Assembly: GCF_002906575.1 (NCBI RefSeq)
Contig: NZ_CP026309.1
Span: 4,154,001-4,218,000, forward strand
Direction: 5' to 3'
DNA: 64,000 bases
DNA from: Salinigranum rubrum
GTDB lineage: Archaea; Halobacteriota; Halobacteria; Halobacteriales; Haloferacaceae
The position numbers and the translations under genes were made by a program. Shown here in pieces: positions 24,772 through 33,188 of the stretch (positions within the stretch are counted from its first letter, which is position 1; the number at the start of each line of letters is the position of its first letter). Under the pieces are notes generated by a model. That model was not told where the DNA came from. It did not search any database and saw nothing but the letters and a program-made list of their open reading frames with translations.

Positions 24772-27629
24772 CAGATTCAGACCCGGAACGACCAGCACGA
24801 GACGGTCCCGACGACGGAGACGCCGTCCGCAGGACCGACGGAGGCACCGATGACCGGACCGATCCGAGAGAACCCGAAGGGGGCTCGGACCCGAACGCCG
24901 ACACCGACGAGGATGTCGACGGCGCGGGCGACGAACTGAGCGACGCCGAAGCCGAAGAGATCCTCGAAGGGATCGAGCGGAAGCGGACCCTGTCGGCCGG
25001 GGCCGCGGTCGCCGTCTCCGCCATCGGCATCGTCTTCTCGCTCTTTCAGATCTGGCTCGCCGCCCGCGGGTTCATCTTCGAGGTCTCCCTTCCCTTTGTG
25101 GGCGAGGTCAGACTCGCCGCCCTGCAACTGTTGCAGGTGAACGCCATCCACGTCGCGTTCGCGCTCGTCCTCGCATTCCTGCTCTTTCCCCCGACCGACG
25201 GAGGCGGGAGGGTCGCGACCCGACTGTCGCGGGTCGTGCCCGCGCTCGAAGAACGGGCCGGCACCTCGCATCCGCTGACGAACGCCGCGAAGGGACTCCG
25301 ACGCGGCGTGCGCTGGTTGGTCGTCGACGACGAACGCGACCGTGTGACGCCCGTCGACGTCGTCTGCATCGTGCTGGCGACGCTCACCGCCGTCTACATG
25401 GTCACCGAGTTCAGCGAAATCCAACAGCTCCGGGTGCTGGGTCTCGACTCCGGACGCACTATCGCCGAGTACGTCGCCGGACTGTTCGTCGGTCCGCTCG
25501 GGGTCCTCTCGGGCCCCGTCGCCGCCGTGCTGGGTGCGGTTCCGTTCACCGGCGTCTCGTACGCCTTCTTCCTCGGAGCGGTCGGGACCCTCCTGGTGCT
25601 CGAAGCGACCCGACGCGCGCTCGGCCTCTACCTCATGCTCATCGTCGCGTCGTTCATCGTCTACGCCCGCTGGGGCTTCATCATCACGCCCGACACGCCG
25701 CTCATCGGCGTCCTCTCCATCCCGGAGGGGAGTTGGGCGAACATCGTCCAGAACCTCTGGTACAACACCGAGAACGGGGTGTTCGGGATTCCGGTCACCG
25801 TCTCCGTGCAGTTCATCTACATCTTCATCCTGTTCGGTGCCTTTCTGGAGATGTCCGGCGCCGGTCAGTGGTTCATCGAACTCGCGTACTCCGCGACGGG
25901 AACCAGAAAGGGCGGCCCGGCGAAGGCGAGCATCCTCGCCTCGGGCTTCATGGGAACCATCTCGGGGTCGTCCATCGCCAACACGGTGACGACGGGCGCC
26001 TTTACCATCCCGCTCATGAAACGCTCCGGCTACCGACCGGAGTTCGCGGGCGCGGTTGAGGCGAGCGCCTCTTCGGGCGGACAGATCCTCCCGCCGGTGA
26101 TGGGTGCCGCGGCGTTCCTGATGATCGAGTTCATCGGCGTCCCCTTCTCGGACATCATCATCGCCGCGACCATCCCCGCCATCGTGTTCTTCTTCGGCGT
26201 CTGGGTGATGGTCCACCTGGAGGCGTCCAGAGCGGGCATCGGCGGCCTCTCTCGGGACGACGTCGTCGACATCAAGAGCCACCTGTCGAGAGGGTGGTTC
26301 TACCTCGTTCCCCTCGTCTTGCTGCTGTACTACCTCCTCGTCGAACGCCTCACCGTCGCGCGGTCGGCGTGGTTCACGCTCGTCGCCATCATGGCGCTCA
26401 TCGCGTTCGTCGCCGCCTACAACGAACGGACGCGCGTCCCCCTCGTCGCGACCATCGCCGTGCTGTTCCTCGCCGAACTCGGCGCGTTCCTCACGAGCGG
26501 CGTCGGCATCGTCGGCCTGCTCACGGGCGCGAGCGGCGAGTCCCGGACGTTCGTCGAGGCGCTCTTCGCCGCCGGCGGCACGCTGGGGACCATCATCGTC
26601 CTCGTGAGTCTCGTCTTCATGCTCCTCCGGCCGCGGGGCGAGTCGCCGCTTCTGAACTTCGACGACGCCGTCGACACCGCGAGCGAACGCCTCGCCGAGG
26701 GTATCTCGCGGCCGCGTCTCGCCGAGACGCGCCCCTTCCGCTACGTCACGTTCATCGGGAAGTCGATGGATTCGGGGGCGCGCACCTCGACCGAAGTCGT
26801 GGTCGCCGTCGCCGCCGCCGGCATCATCCCCGGCGTCGTGAGCGCGACCGGGTTAGGACCGAACCTGACGGCGCTCATCAAGGCCGTCGCGGGCGGCTCT
26901 ATCGTCCTCTTGCTCCTCTTTACGGCCATCGCCTCCATCATCCTCGGGATGGGGATGCCGACGACGGTGACGTACATCATCCTCGTCTCGCTGCTCGGAC
27001 CCGCAATCGCGCAGTCGTCGAACATTCCGCTGCTCGCGGCGCACCTGTTCATCCTCTACTTCGGCGTCATCGCCGACATCACACCTCCCGTGGCGGTGGC
27101 CGCCTACGCCGCGTCGGGGGTGGCCAAATCCGACCCGTTCAGGACGGGAACGAAGGCGTTCTCGCTGTCGCTCAACAAGGCCATCGTCCCCTTCGCGTTC
27201 GCGCTCACGCCGGGCATCCTGCTCCTGCGCGGGCAGAACGAGGACTTCCGGGTGCTGAACTTCGCCGACGTCACGGAGGTGACGTACTTCCTCCCCGAGG
27301 TGGTCATCCCCATCATCGGGGTGTTCGTCGGCGTCGTCGCGCTCGGGGCGACCGTCATCGGCTACTTCTACTCGCCCGTCGGCCGGACCGAACGGGCGCT
27401 GTTCGTCGTCAGCGCCTTCCTGCTCATGGCGCCGCTGCTCGTGCTCAACGCCGCGACCGACATCCTCTCGTTCGTCGGCATCGTCGGGAACGTGGGCGAA
27501 CCGCTCGTCGTCGACCTCGGCCTTCGGGCCGCCGGTGCGGTGCTGTTCGGCGCGCTCACGCTGAAGAACCGCGCGGCGAGCGAGAAGCAGCCGCCACGAC
27601 CCGCCGGGCGCGCCGAGGCGACCGACTGA
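24768..27629 (+). CDS. fused TRAP transporter permease (small plus large subunit)
   Basis: The 953-residue membrane protein joins the small (DctQ-like, 4 helices, about 80-290) and large (DctM-like, 12 or more helices) permease parts, as is usual for TAXI systems. DctM motifs are visible: GTISGSSIANTVTTGAFTIP, SGGQILPPVMGAAAFLM and GMGMPTTVTYIIL. The first 75 residues are an acidic cytoplasmic extension (DPREPEGGSDPNADTDED). It imports the ligand of the upstream binding protein with Na+ or H+. It is translationally coupled to the DUF1850 gene. Confidence 0.92.
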   Translation: MTDSDPERPARDGPDDGDAVRRTDGGTDDRTDPREPEGGSDPNADTDEDVDGAGDELSDAEAEEILEGIERKRTLSAGAAVAVSAIGIVFSLFQIWLAARGFIFEVSLPFVGEVRLAALQLLQVNAIHVAFALVLAFLLFPPTDGGGRVATRLSRVVPALEERAGTSHPLTNAAKGLRRGVRWLVVDDERDRVTPVDVVCIVLATLTAVYMVTEFSEIQQLRVLGLDSGRTIAEYVAGLFVGPLGVLSGPVAAVLGAVPFTGVSYAFFLGAVGTLLVLEATRRALGLYLMLIVASFIVYARWGFIITPDTPLIGVLSIPEGSWANIVQNLWYNTENGVFGIPVTVSVQFIYIFILFGAFLEMSGAGQWFIELAYSATGTRKGGPAKASILASGFMGTISGSSIANTVTTGAFTIPLMKRSGYRPEFAGAVEASASSGGQILPPVMGAAAFLMIEFIGVPFSDIIIAATIPAIVFFFGVWVMVHLEASRAGIGGLSRDDVVDIKSHLSRGWFYLVPLVLLLYYLLVERLTVARSAWFTLVAIMALIAFVAAYNERTRVPLVATIAVLFLAELGAFLTSGVGIVGLLTGASGESRTFVEALFAAGGTLGTIIVLVSLVFMLLRPRGESPLLNFDDAVDTASERLAEGISRPRLAETRPFRYVTFIGKSMDSGARTSTEVVVAVAAAGIIPGVVSATGLGPNLTALIKAVAGGSIVLLLLFTAIASIILGMGMPTTVTYIILVSLLGPAIAQSSNIPLLAAHLFILYFGVIADITPPVAVAAYAASGVAKSDPFRTGTKAFSLSLNKAIVPFAFALTPGILLLRGQNEDFRVLNFADVTEVTYFLPEVVIPIIGVFVGVVALGATVIGYFYSPVGRTERALFVVSAFLLMAPLLVLNAATDILSFVGIVGNVGEPLVVDLGLRAAGAVLFGALTLKNRAASEKQPPRPAGRAEATD

Positions 27630-27655
27630 GCCCTGTTTCCGTTTCCCCTCGCGTT

Positions 27656-28294
27656 CTACGACAGTTCGACCCGGCCGCTCGTCGCACTCCTGAGGCGGTC
27701 TCTGAGTTCGGCCGCCTCCTCGACGGGCACCCGAACCGAGAAGGAGACCCGCTCGTCGTAGTCGGCGTCGAACTCGACACCCGCGGATTCGAGGATGCCC
27801 CGGACGGTTCCGGAGTCGTCGTACGCGACGACGGCCGAGAACCGCTCGTGTGGGCGTTCCTCGACGACGCCGGCATCGTCGACGGCCTCTTTCACGGCGC
27901 GGGAGTACGCCCGGGCCAACCCACCCACTCCCAGGTTCGTCCCGCCGTAGTAGCGCGTGACCACCGCGACCAGGTTCCGAAGGTCGCGCTGGACGAGGAC
28001 GTTCAGCGCCGGTTTTCCCGAGGAGCCCGCCGGTTCGCCGTCGTCCGAACACCACTCTCGCAGCATGACGTCGACTTTCGAAGGGTCCGTCGGCACGCGG
28101 TAGGCCGGGACGTTGTGGGTCGCGTCGGGGTGTTCCGATTCGACCGTCTCGATGAAGGCCTCCGCGTCGGCGACCGTCTCCGCGGGCGAGACGTAGCCGA
28201 TGAACTCCGAGCCGCGCACCTCGAACTCGGCCCGGCCGGGACCGGCGACGGTGCGGTAGGTGTCCCGGGCTTCGTCGGCGTCGCCTGCGGTCAT
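27656..28294 (-). CDS. YigZ / IMPACT family protein
   Basis: The 212-residue product starts with RTVAGPGRAEFEVRGSEFIGYV, the IMPACT N-terminus. It holds the core AYRVPTDPSKVD, DDGEPAGSSGKPAL, then YYGGTNLGVGGLARAYS. The C-terminal part (VVAYDDSGTVRG onward) is the extra YigZ domain of unknown role. In eukaryotes the family competes in Gcn2 signalling; the archaeal function is unknown. ATG 28294 is preferred over upstream ATG 28324, because the extra residues are only basic. Confidence 0.85.
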   Translation of the reverse strand: MTAGDADEARDTYRTVAGPGRAEFEVRGSEFIGYVSPAETVADAEAFIETVESEHPDATHNVPAYRVPTDPSKVDVMLREWCSDDGEPAGSSGKPALNVLVQRDLRNLVAVVTRYYGGTNLGVGGLARAYSRAVKEAVDDAGVVEERPHERFSAVVAYDDSGTVRGILESAGVEFDADYDERVSFSVRVPVEEAAELRDRLRSATSGRVELS

Positions 28295-28487
28295 CTCGGC
28301 TCTTCGTCGCCGGGGGGCGGACAAAAGGATGGCGACGACGAGAGAGAACGGGGACGGAAAACCGCAGGGCGCACGGTGGCGTGACGGGTCCGGCCTCCGT
28401 GCCGGACCGACACGCGAGGGACGAGCACCGCAGCCGCGAACGAACGTGAGCGGTGAGGAGCACAGTCGGCTGGGGAGGGCTGTGGTT

Positions 28488-28814
28488 TCACCGCTCTAGA
28501 GACCGCTCGCCTGCCTCCGAAAGACTGGCCGTCCGAAGGCCGTCCCGACACCGATCCGAATACCGGAAGGAAAAACCAGAACAGCGTACGAGTCCCCGAT
28601 CAGGACGGGTTCCCGGCCGTTCTGCGTTCGACGAAGCGGCGAAGACGAGGTGCCAGAACGTCCCAACGACGAAGGCCGGAGCCAGTTCCCCGGTTCCGGT
28701 GACGCCCCAGACACCCACAGAGAGACCCAGAGCGAAGAGGAGTGCTGCCCCGCCCCGGAGCGTCACCACGACCAGTCGGACGAGCGAGTTCGGTCGTGTC
28801 GAGGCGCTCGGCAT
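28488..28814 (-). CDS. small membrane protein, two predicted helices
   Basis: The 108-residue frame starts MPSASTRPNSLVRLVVV, with hydrophobic stretches at about 10-35 and 45-60. The last 40 residues are polar and arginine-rich. The neighbouring frame there reads EPVLIGDSYAVLVFPSG and looks more protein-like, so the tail may be another missing-base frameshift. No family was recognised. Confidence 0.45.
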   Translation of the reverse strand: MPSASTRPNSLVRLVVVTLRGGAALLFALGLSVGVWGVTGTGELAPAFVVGTFWHLVFAASSNAERPGTRPDRGLVRCSGFSFRYSDRCRDGLRTASLSEAGERSLER

Positions 28815-28877
28815 ACGAGGACCGATACTCGGGTCGGAAAGTGCCTTGTGGGCTTGTGAGGTCGAGTGCGTCACCGA

Positions 28878-29381
28878 TTACGCGATGCTCACGCGCCGCA
28901 CGAACGCCAGGTCGGACAGTTCGGTCAACAGGTCCCCGGGGATGTCGCCGTCGGTGACGAGATACAGCTTCGGGTCGTCGGTGAACTCGGGGTCCTCGCT
29001 GACGGTCTGGCGGATGGAGATGTCGCGGTCGGCGATGAGCGTCGTGACCTGCGCGACGATGCCCGGCGCGTCGGCGTCGTCCACCTCGACGGTGAGAACG
29101 GTGAGGTCGAGGACGGGCGCGAGGTCCATCAGGCTCGGAATCGACGAGATGTTCTGGAAGATTCGCCGAAGCTGGGGATCCGCGAGGATGGCGTCGGTCG
29201 TCGAGTCGACGACGCGGCGGTCGACGCCGATCTCGCGCGCGATACCCGTGTTGGGGATCTCGATGCCGCCCGAGACGACCCGACCGTCGTCGTTCACGGA
29301 GAACCCCCGTTCGAGCAGGAGTCGAATAACCGCCTGCTGGCTCGGGCTCCCCTCGAACTTCTGCATGATCTCGTCGAACAT
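28878..29381 (-). CDS. ACT-domain regulator of amino-acid metabolism
   Basis: The 167-residue protein has an N-terminal winged-helix-like region (residues 1-75: SPSQQAVIRLLLERGFSVN, then NTGIAREIGVDRRVVDST). A C-terminal ACT domain follows (about 90-165), starting DLTVLTVEVDDADAPGIVAQ. The arrangement suggests a transcription regulator that senses an amino acid; this family is common in archaea. No target is visible; the neighbouring genes are unrelated. Confidence 0.8.
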   Translation of the reverse strand: MFDEIMQKFEGSPSQQAVIRLLLERGFSVNDDGRVVSGGIEIPNTGIAREIGVDRRVVDSTTDAILADPQLRRIFQNISSIPSLMDLAPVLDLTVLTVEVDDADAPGIVAQVTTLIADRDISIRQTVSEDPEFTDDPKLYLVTDGDIPGDLLTELSDLAFVRRVSIA

Positions 29382-29515
29382 CTACGCTGATGTACGACAG
29401 CGGGCCGTTTAGTCGTTTTCTGTGACCCGATGAGCAGTTCCGCTATCGTGTGAGGGGCGCACGCTCCGCCGGCGTTCCGTCGAACGTCGACGCAGTGAAA
29501 CAGACGCGGCGGCGG

Positions 29516-30178
29516 TCAGTGGTCGTCGCCGTCGTCTCCGTCGCGGTCGTTCTGGTCTCCGTTTTCGTCCCTCTCGTGCTCGCTCCGGTCGCCGTCCTCG
29601 TCGTGGTTGTGGTCTTCGGGGTCGCCCTGCTCGTCTCTGTCCCTCCATCGGTCGTCTTCGTCCCCGTTGCCGTCTCCGTGATTCTCGCCTCGATCACCCT
29701 CGTTCGAGTCACGGCCGCAGTGACCGCTCTCGCCGCTCTTCCCGTGGACACCGCTGTTGCTACACTGGCCGTTGTTCGTCGGGCCGTCCGACGAGTCCCC
29801 GTCACCGGAGTGTTCGCAGGCGACCGAGCGCGTCGCGTCGATTTCGGTGGTCGGTCCGACGGCCGAGACGTGTGCCTCCTCGCCACACGCGACGTCGAAC
29901 GCGGCGAATTCACCGGGGCCGAGCGTCTGCAACTCCGTCGTGTCGCCGTCCTCGACAGTGACGTCGAGCGCCTCCGTCGAGATTCGGTTCGTGACCGTGA
30001 GGGTCGCCGTCCCGTTTTCGACCGCGCCGAACTCGATACCGAGATACGCCTCGCTGTCGTCGGCCACGGCGACAGAGATGTCGCGGTCGGCACTGACGGA
30101 ACTCACGCTCCCGACGCCCGTCACCGACGAGAGGCCGACGGCCACGAGTGCGACGAAGAGGAGGTGGCGTCGGTTCAC
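29516..30178 (-). CDS. exported DUF1102-like protein with charged tail
   Basis: This is the first of two related exported proteins in the locus. The 220-residue product has a signal (NRRHLLFVALVAVGL, ending SSVSA). The mature start DRDISVAVADDSEAYLGI aligns residue by residue with SRTLSVNIAGDRQAYLGL of the protein at 31155. A beta-rich domain of about 90 residues follows, then a tail of about 95 residues rich in Asp, Glu, His, Arg, Gly and Asn with two cysteines. The GTG start overlaps the DUF7344 stop (GTGA), so the two are coupled. The tail could bind cations or interact electrostatically at high salt (inference). Confidence 0.75.
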   Translation of the reverse strand: MNRRHLLFVALVAVGLSSVTGVGSVSSVSADRDISVAVADDSEAYLGIEFGAVENGTATLTVTNRISTEALDVTVEDGDTTELQTLGPGEFAAFDVACGEEAHVSAVGPTTEIDATRSVACEHSGDGDSSDGPTNNGQCSNSGVHGKSGESGHCGRDSNEGDRGENHGDGNGDEDDRWRDRDEQGDPEDHNHDEDGDRSEHERDENGDQNDRDGDDGDDH

Positions 30179-30887
30179 TCCTCCACCCCCGGCGGCGGGC
30201 CGACGGAACCGAACCGCATCGCCGTGCGGGTGTCGTACGCGAAGACGAGCGACGAGACGAGGAAAACCGAGACGACGAAGCCGGCGCAGGCGGCCGTCGG
30301 CAGCCCCGCAAGCGGGGGAATCGGCAGTACCGCCGCGCCGACGAACGCCGCCGAGAACACCGAGAGCAAGAGGAAGTACGACGCCCACGGCATCTCCCTC
30401 CCCGAACGGCTTCGAGGTAGAGGTCGACGTCCGACCCCGCGTCGGTGAGGGTGACGACGCCGCCGCGGGAGTCGTACTCGACCAGCCCGGTCTTGTCGAG
30501 TTTGGGCGCGTGATACTGGTACAACGATGTGTGAACGGACTTCCGCTGGTCGTACGTCACCGCCTCCGGGTCGACGCCCTCCTCCCACGCGGCGACCTGC
30601 GTCGAGAGGTCGCCCATCGCCACCTGCTCGCCGGGTCGCTGCATGAGGTAGTGCAGCGCGTACCGCCTGCGCCGGTTGCTCAACACCTCGAAGACGTCTG
30701 CGTCCGTGATTCGCGTGGTGTCGTCCTGGTCAGTCGTGTTCGATTTATCCACATCCTCCTGGCTCTCCGTCTGCTGAACCGTGTTGGCCGTCGTGCTGTG
30801 CCCCCCCGTGACGTCGGTTTGCGTCCCCACGTTTTGCTCCCATGGTGTGACAGTAGGGTGGAAATATAATTCTTTCTGTAATTTCAT
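30175..30887 (-). CDS. DUF7344-type winged-helix membrane protein (one-base frameshift)
   Basis: Repaired length is 237 residues. The winged-helix domain is at about 65-155 (DADVFEVLSNRRRRYALHYLM to TLTDAGSDVDLYLEAV); two membrane helices then lie in the other frame (WASYFLLLSVFSAAFVG and CAGFVVSVFLVSSLVFA). A base missing in the C-runs 30396-30403 (plus strand) explains the shift. Such proteins are likely membrane-tied transcription regulators. Start uncertain: ATG 30887 puts a TATA-like ttatat inside the gene; GTG 30830, 39 bases behind that TATA, would give 218 residues. Confidence 0.75.
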
Positions 30888-31154
30888 TTCTAAGAATTAG
30901 AGACGATTCGAAAGGGAGCTAAATTCGAGAATTGGGGCTATAACCAGCGGTTTAGCTGATTTTAACGGAAGGTTCAGCCCGACATGGGAATGTTTGTGGA
31001 CCGACATAGTTCGGGTATACAGGTGACTGTGGAGAAATGTCGGCGTGACAGTGCAACGAATTACCATGAAGGTAGCTACACACGGGAGACGTGTGCACCG
31101 TCGGCCGGGCCGCTGTGATGATCGGCCGATGGTGTGAAAAAGGAACCCAATACT
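30888..31154. promoter_or_regulatory. AT-rich divergent intergenic region of the secretion locus
   Basis: The 267 bases between the divergent DUF7344 and DUF1102 genes are much richer in A/T than the rest. They contain an interrupted palindrome AACC-N3-GGTT (30942-30952). A frame of 87 codons on the minus strand has no protein-like composition. The region probably holds both promoters and operator sites, perhaps for the DUF7344 protein itself (inference). Confidence 0.45.
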
Positions 31155-31781
31155 ATGCAACGACGCAAGTATCTCGCGGCGCTCGGATCGCTCGCTGCCG
31201 GCGGGGCAGCGATTGGTGGCACTGGTGCGTTCTCGATTGTGAGCGCGAGTCGTACACTGTCAGTCAACATCGCCGGCGACCGACAAGCGTATCTCGGTCT
31301 TGACCCGACAATCAGTCAGTACGCAAGTATCAACTCGGACGGCCTGATGGAACTGCAGTTCGACGGGTCGAACGGACAAAACGGGAACGGGTTAAACGAC
31401 GAGGCAAACACCCTATTCCAGAACGTCTTCAGAATTGTCAACAACGCAACTGATAGCATAAACGTCGTTATCACTGGACTGGATACGAGTACGACCGACG
31501 GAGACGGCGTCGACCCGTTAACGGTGTACTACACCGATGAAATGGTCGACGAGAACTCACCCGGTTACGGGGAAATGACCGTGATGACCGGTTCACCGAA
31601 TCCACTCGGTGACGAGACTTACGGGACGTCAAGCGCTCTTCTGGAACTTGGTGAAGGAGAGGACGCATACATTCACTTAGAATTCTATCTGAGCGACTCC
31701 TCCACGCTCTCGGACGTCAAGACGTATCCAGCAGCAATACCCAACGAGCTGGGACTCTACGCACAGGGCTACAACCGGTAA
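31155..31781 (+). CDS. exported DUF1102 protein (TasA/AbpA-like candidate)
   Basis: The 208-residue product has the signal MQRRKYLAALGSLAAGGA, with GGTGAFS just before the mature part. This resembles both a Tat signal (RRKYLAAL) and the SipW-type signal of camelysin/TasA proteins (GTxAxFSD). The mature part is beta-rich with many Asn/Thr and one long domain; there is no anchor helix. Base composition is clearly less GC-rich than in neighbouring genes (many aat, act, gta codons). A SipW-type signal peptidase gene follows 171 bases later. A structural fibre subunit is plausible but unproven. Confidence 0.75.
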   Translation: MQRRKYLAALGSLAAGGAAIGGTGAFSIVSASRTLSVNIAGDRQAYLGLDPTISQYASINSDGLMELQFDGSNGQNGNGLNDEANTLFQNVFRIVNNATDSINVVITGLDTSTTDGDGVDPLTVYYTDEMVDENSPGYGEMTVMTGSPNPLGDETYGTSSALLELGEGEDAYIHLEFYLSDSSTLSDVKTYPAAIPNELGLYAQGYNR

Positions 31782-31952
31782 CAGGATGACTGAGATCTCT
31801 GGTGAAATTGGTTCCACCTTGGAAACGTGAAACCAAGAGTGGACTCGATTTTATTCAAAGCTCGAATACTGAACCAGTCATAGGTAGCACACCTACCTCA
31901 CAGACGCCAGAGTGTTTTGTTCGGCCACACCAACAACTAATTAATTTAATAG

Positions 31953-33118
31953 ATGCCCATTCGCCGAACGGTCGTCCGCAGCGGTGAACTCCTCGTCGTC
32001 CTCGTAGTCCTCGCGCTCCTCGCCGGCCAGTTCCTCGGCCAACCCGTCCTCCTCGCGTTCGTCGAAACCGGCAGCATGGCTCCGACGATGGAACCCGGCG
32101 ACGGCTTCGTCGCCGTTCCGGCCCAACTCACCGGCCCGCCCGAGGCGGGCGACGTCGTCACCTTCCGCGCCGAAGAGTTGCAGGGCGGCGGCCTCACGAC
32201 CCACCGAATCGTCGGCGAGACTGAGCGCGGCTACATCACGCAGGGCGACGCCAACCCGTTCACCGACCAAGACGGTGAGGAACCTCCTGTAAAAAGAGCG
32301 CAAATCGTCGCCGTCGCGTGGGCACCGGGCGGCGAGGTGGTCGTCGTTCCGGCGCTCGGTACCGTCGTCCAAGCCGTGCAAGGGAGCCTCGACTTCGTCC
32401 AGCGGAACCTCGCCTCGCTCACAGGCACCCGAGCGCTCCTCGGCACGCAGGGCATCGCGTACCTCCTCTTCGCCGTCACTGGTCTCTACTACCTCGTCGG
32501 CGAACTCCGTTCGTCGGGGAAGCGGGAAAGAAGTCGCGACCGGAGTCGAAGCCGAACGTCCGGCCTCGACCCGCGCCTCGTCACGCTCGCGCTCACGTTG
32601 CTCCTCGTCGGAGGGATGACCGCCGCGATGGTCGGGCCGGCGGGCCAACAGCAGTACGGCGTCGTCAGCGCCGAGTTCGAGTCCGAGCGGCCGACGGTCA
32701 TCCCGATGGGCGAGTCGAAGACGATACCCTACCCCGTCGGCAACGGCGGTCTGGTTCCAGTGTACGCCTACGTCGAACCCGCGAGCGAGGGCGTGAGCGT
32801 TACCCCGAACGACTCTACGTCGAGCGAGGCGAGGTACGGAACGCCTCCGTGACGCTCTCCGCGCCGCCGCAGACCGGCTACTACCGCCGGTTCGTGGTCG
32901 AACACCGCTACCTCGCCCTCCTACCGGTCTCCGTCATCGACGCGCTGCACGACGTCCACCCGTGGGCACCCATCGTCGCCGTCGACCTCACGGTCGCCGT
33001 CCCGTACTACCTCCTCAGCATCGGACTCCTGGGGAGAGGGAGAATTCGTCAGCGTACCCGAGAGACGAAAACGAGAGGGTCGCTTTCGGGGCGCGTACGG
33101 CGGCTGCTGGGCCTCTAA
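31953..33118 (+). CDS. SipW/ER-type signal peptidase I (one-base frameshift)
   Basis: It removes signal peptides, probably those of the neighbouring DUF1102 proteins. Repaired length is 388 residues. An N-terminal helix (10-30) is followed by catalytic Ser41 in ETGSMAPTM, His84 in LTTHRIVGE (His replaces the bacterial Lys, as in SipW and eukaryotic Sec11) and Asp99 in QGDANPF. Further helices lie near 153-170 and 200-220. The frame breaks at the four-C run 32803-32806; with five C it reads GVSVTPERLYVERG. The repaired C-terminal part holds an Ig-like region and a last helix (VAVPYYLLSIGLLG). This long C-terminal extension is not found in ordinary archaeal SPase I. Confidence 0.85.
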
Positions 33119-33188
33119 ACCCGTTCCAGAGGAATTCCATCCGACAGGCAGAATGTTCATATAGCCTAACTCACTATGTGATTCATAC

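Noticed and set aside
24777-26282. 501-codon minus-strand frame inside the TRAP permease
   Set aside because: Asp/Glu/Arg-rich shadow of a membrane protein's codons; common in GC-rich halophile DNA.
30897-31160. 87-codon minus-strand ORF in the AT-rich gap
   Set aside because: Composition is not protein-like, it covers both expected promoters and it overlaps the start of the DUF1102 gene.
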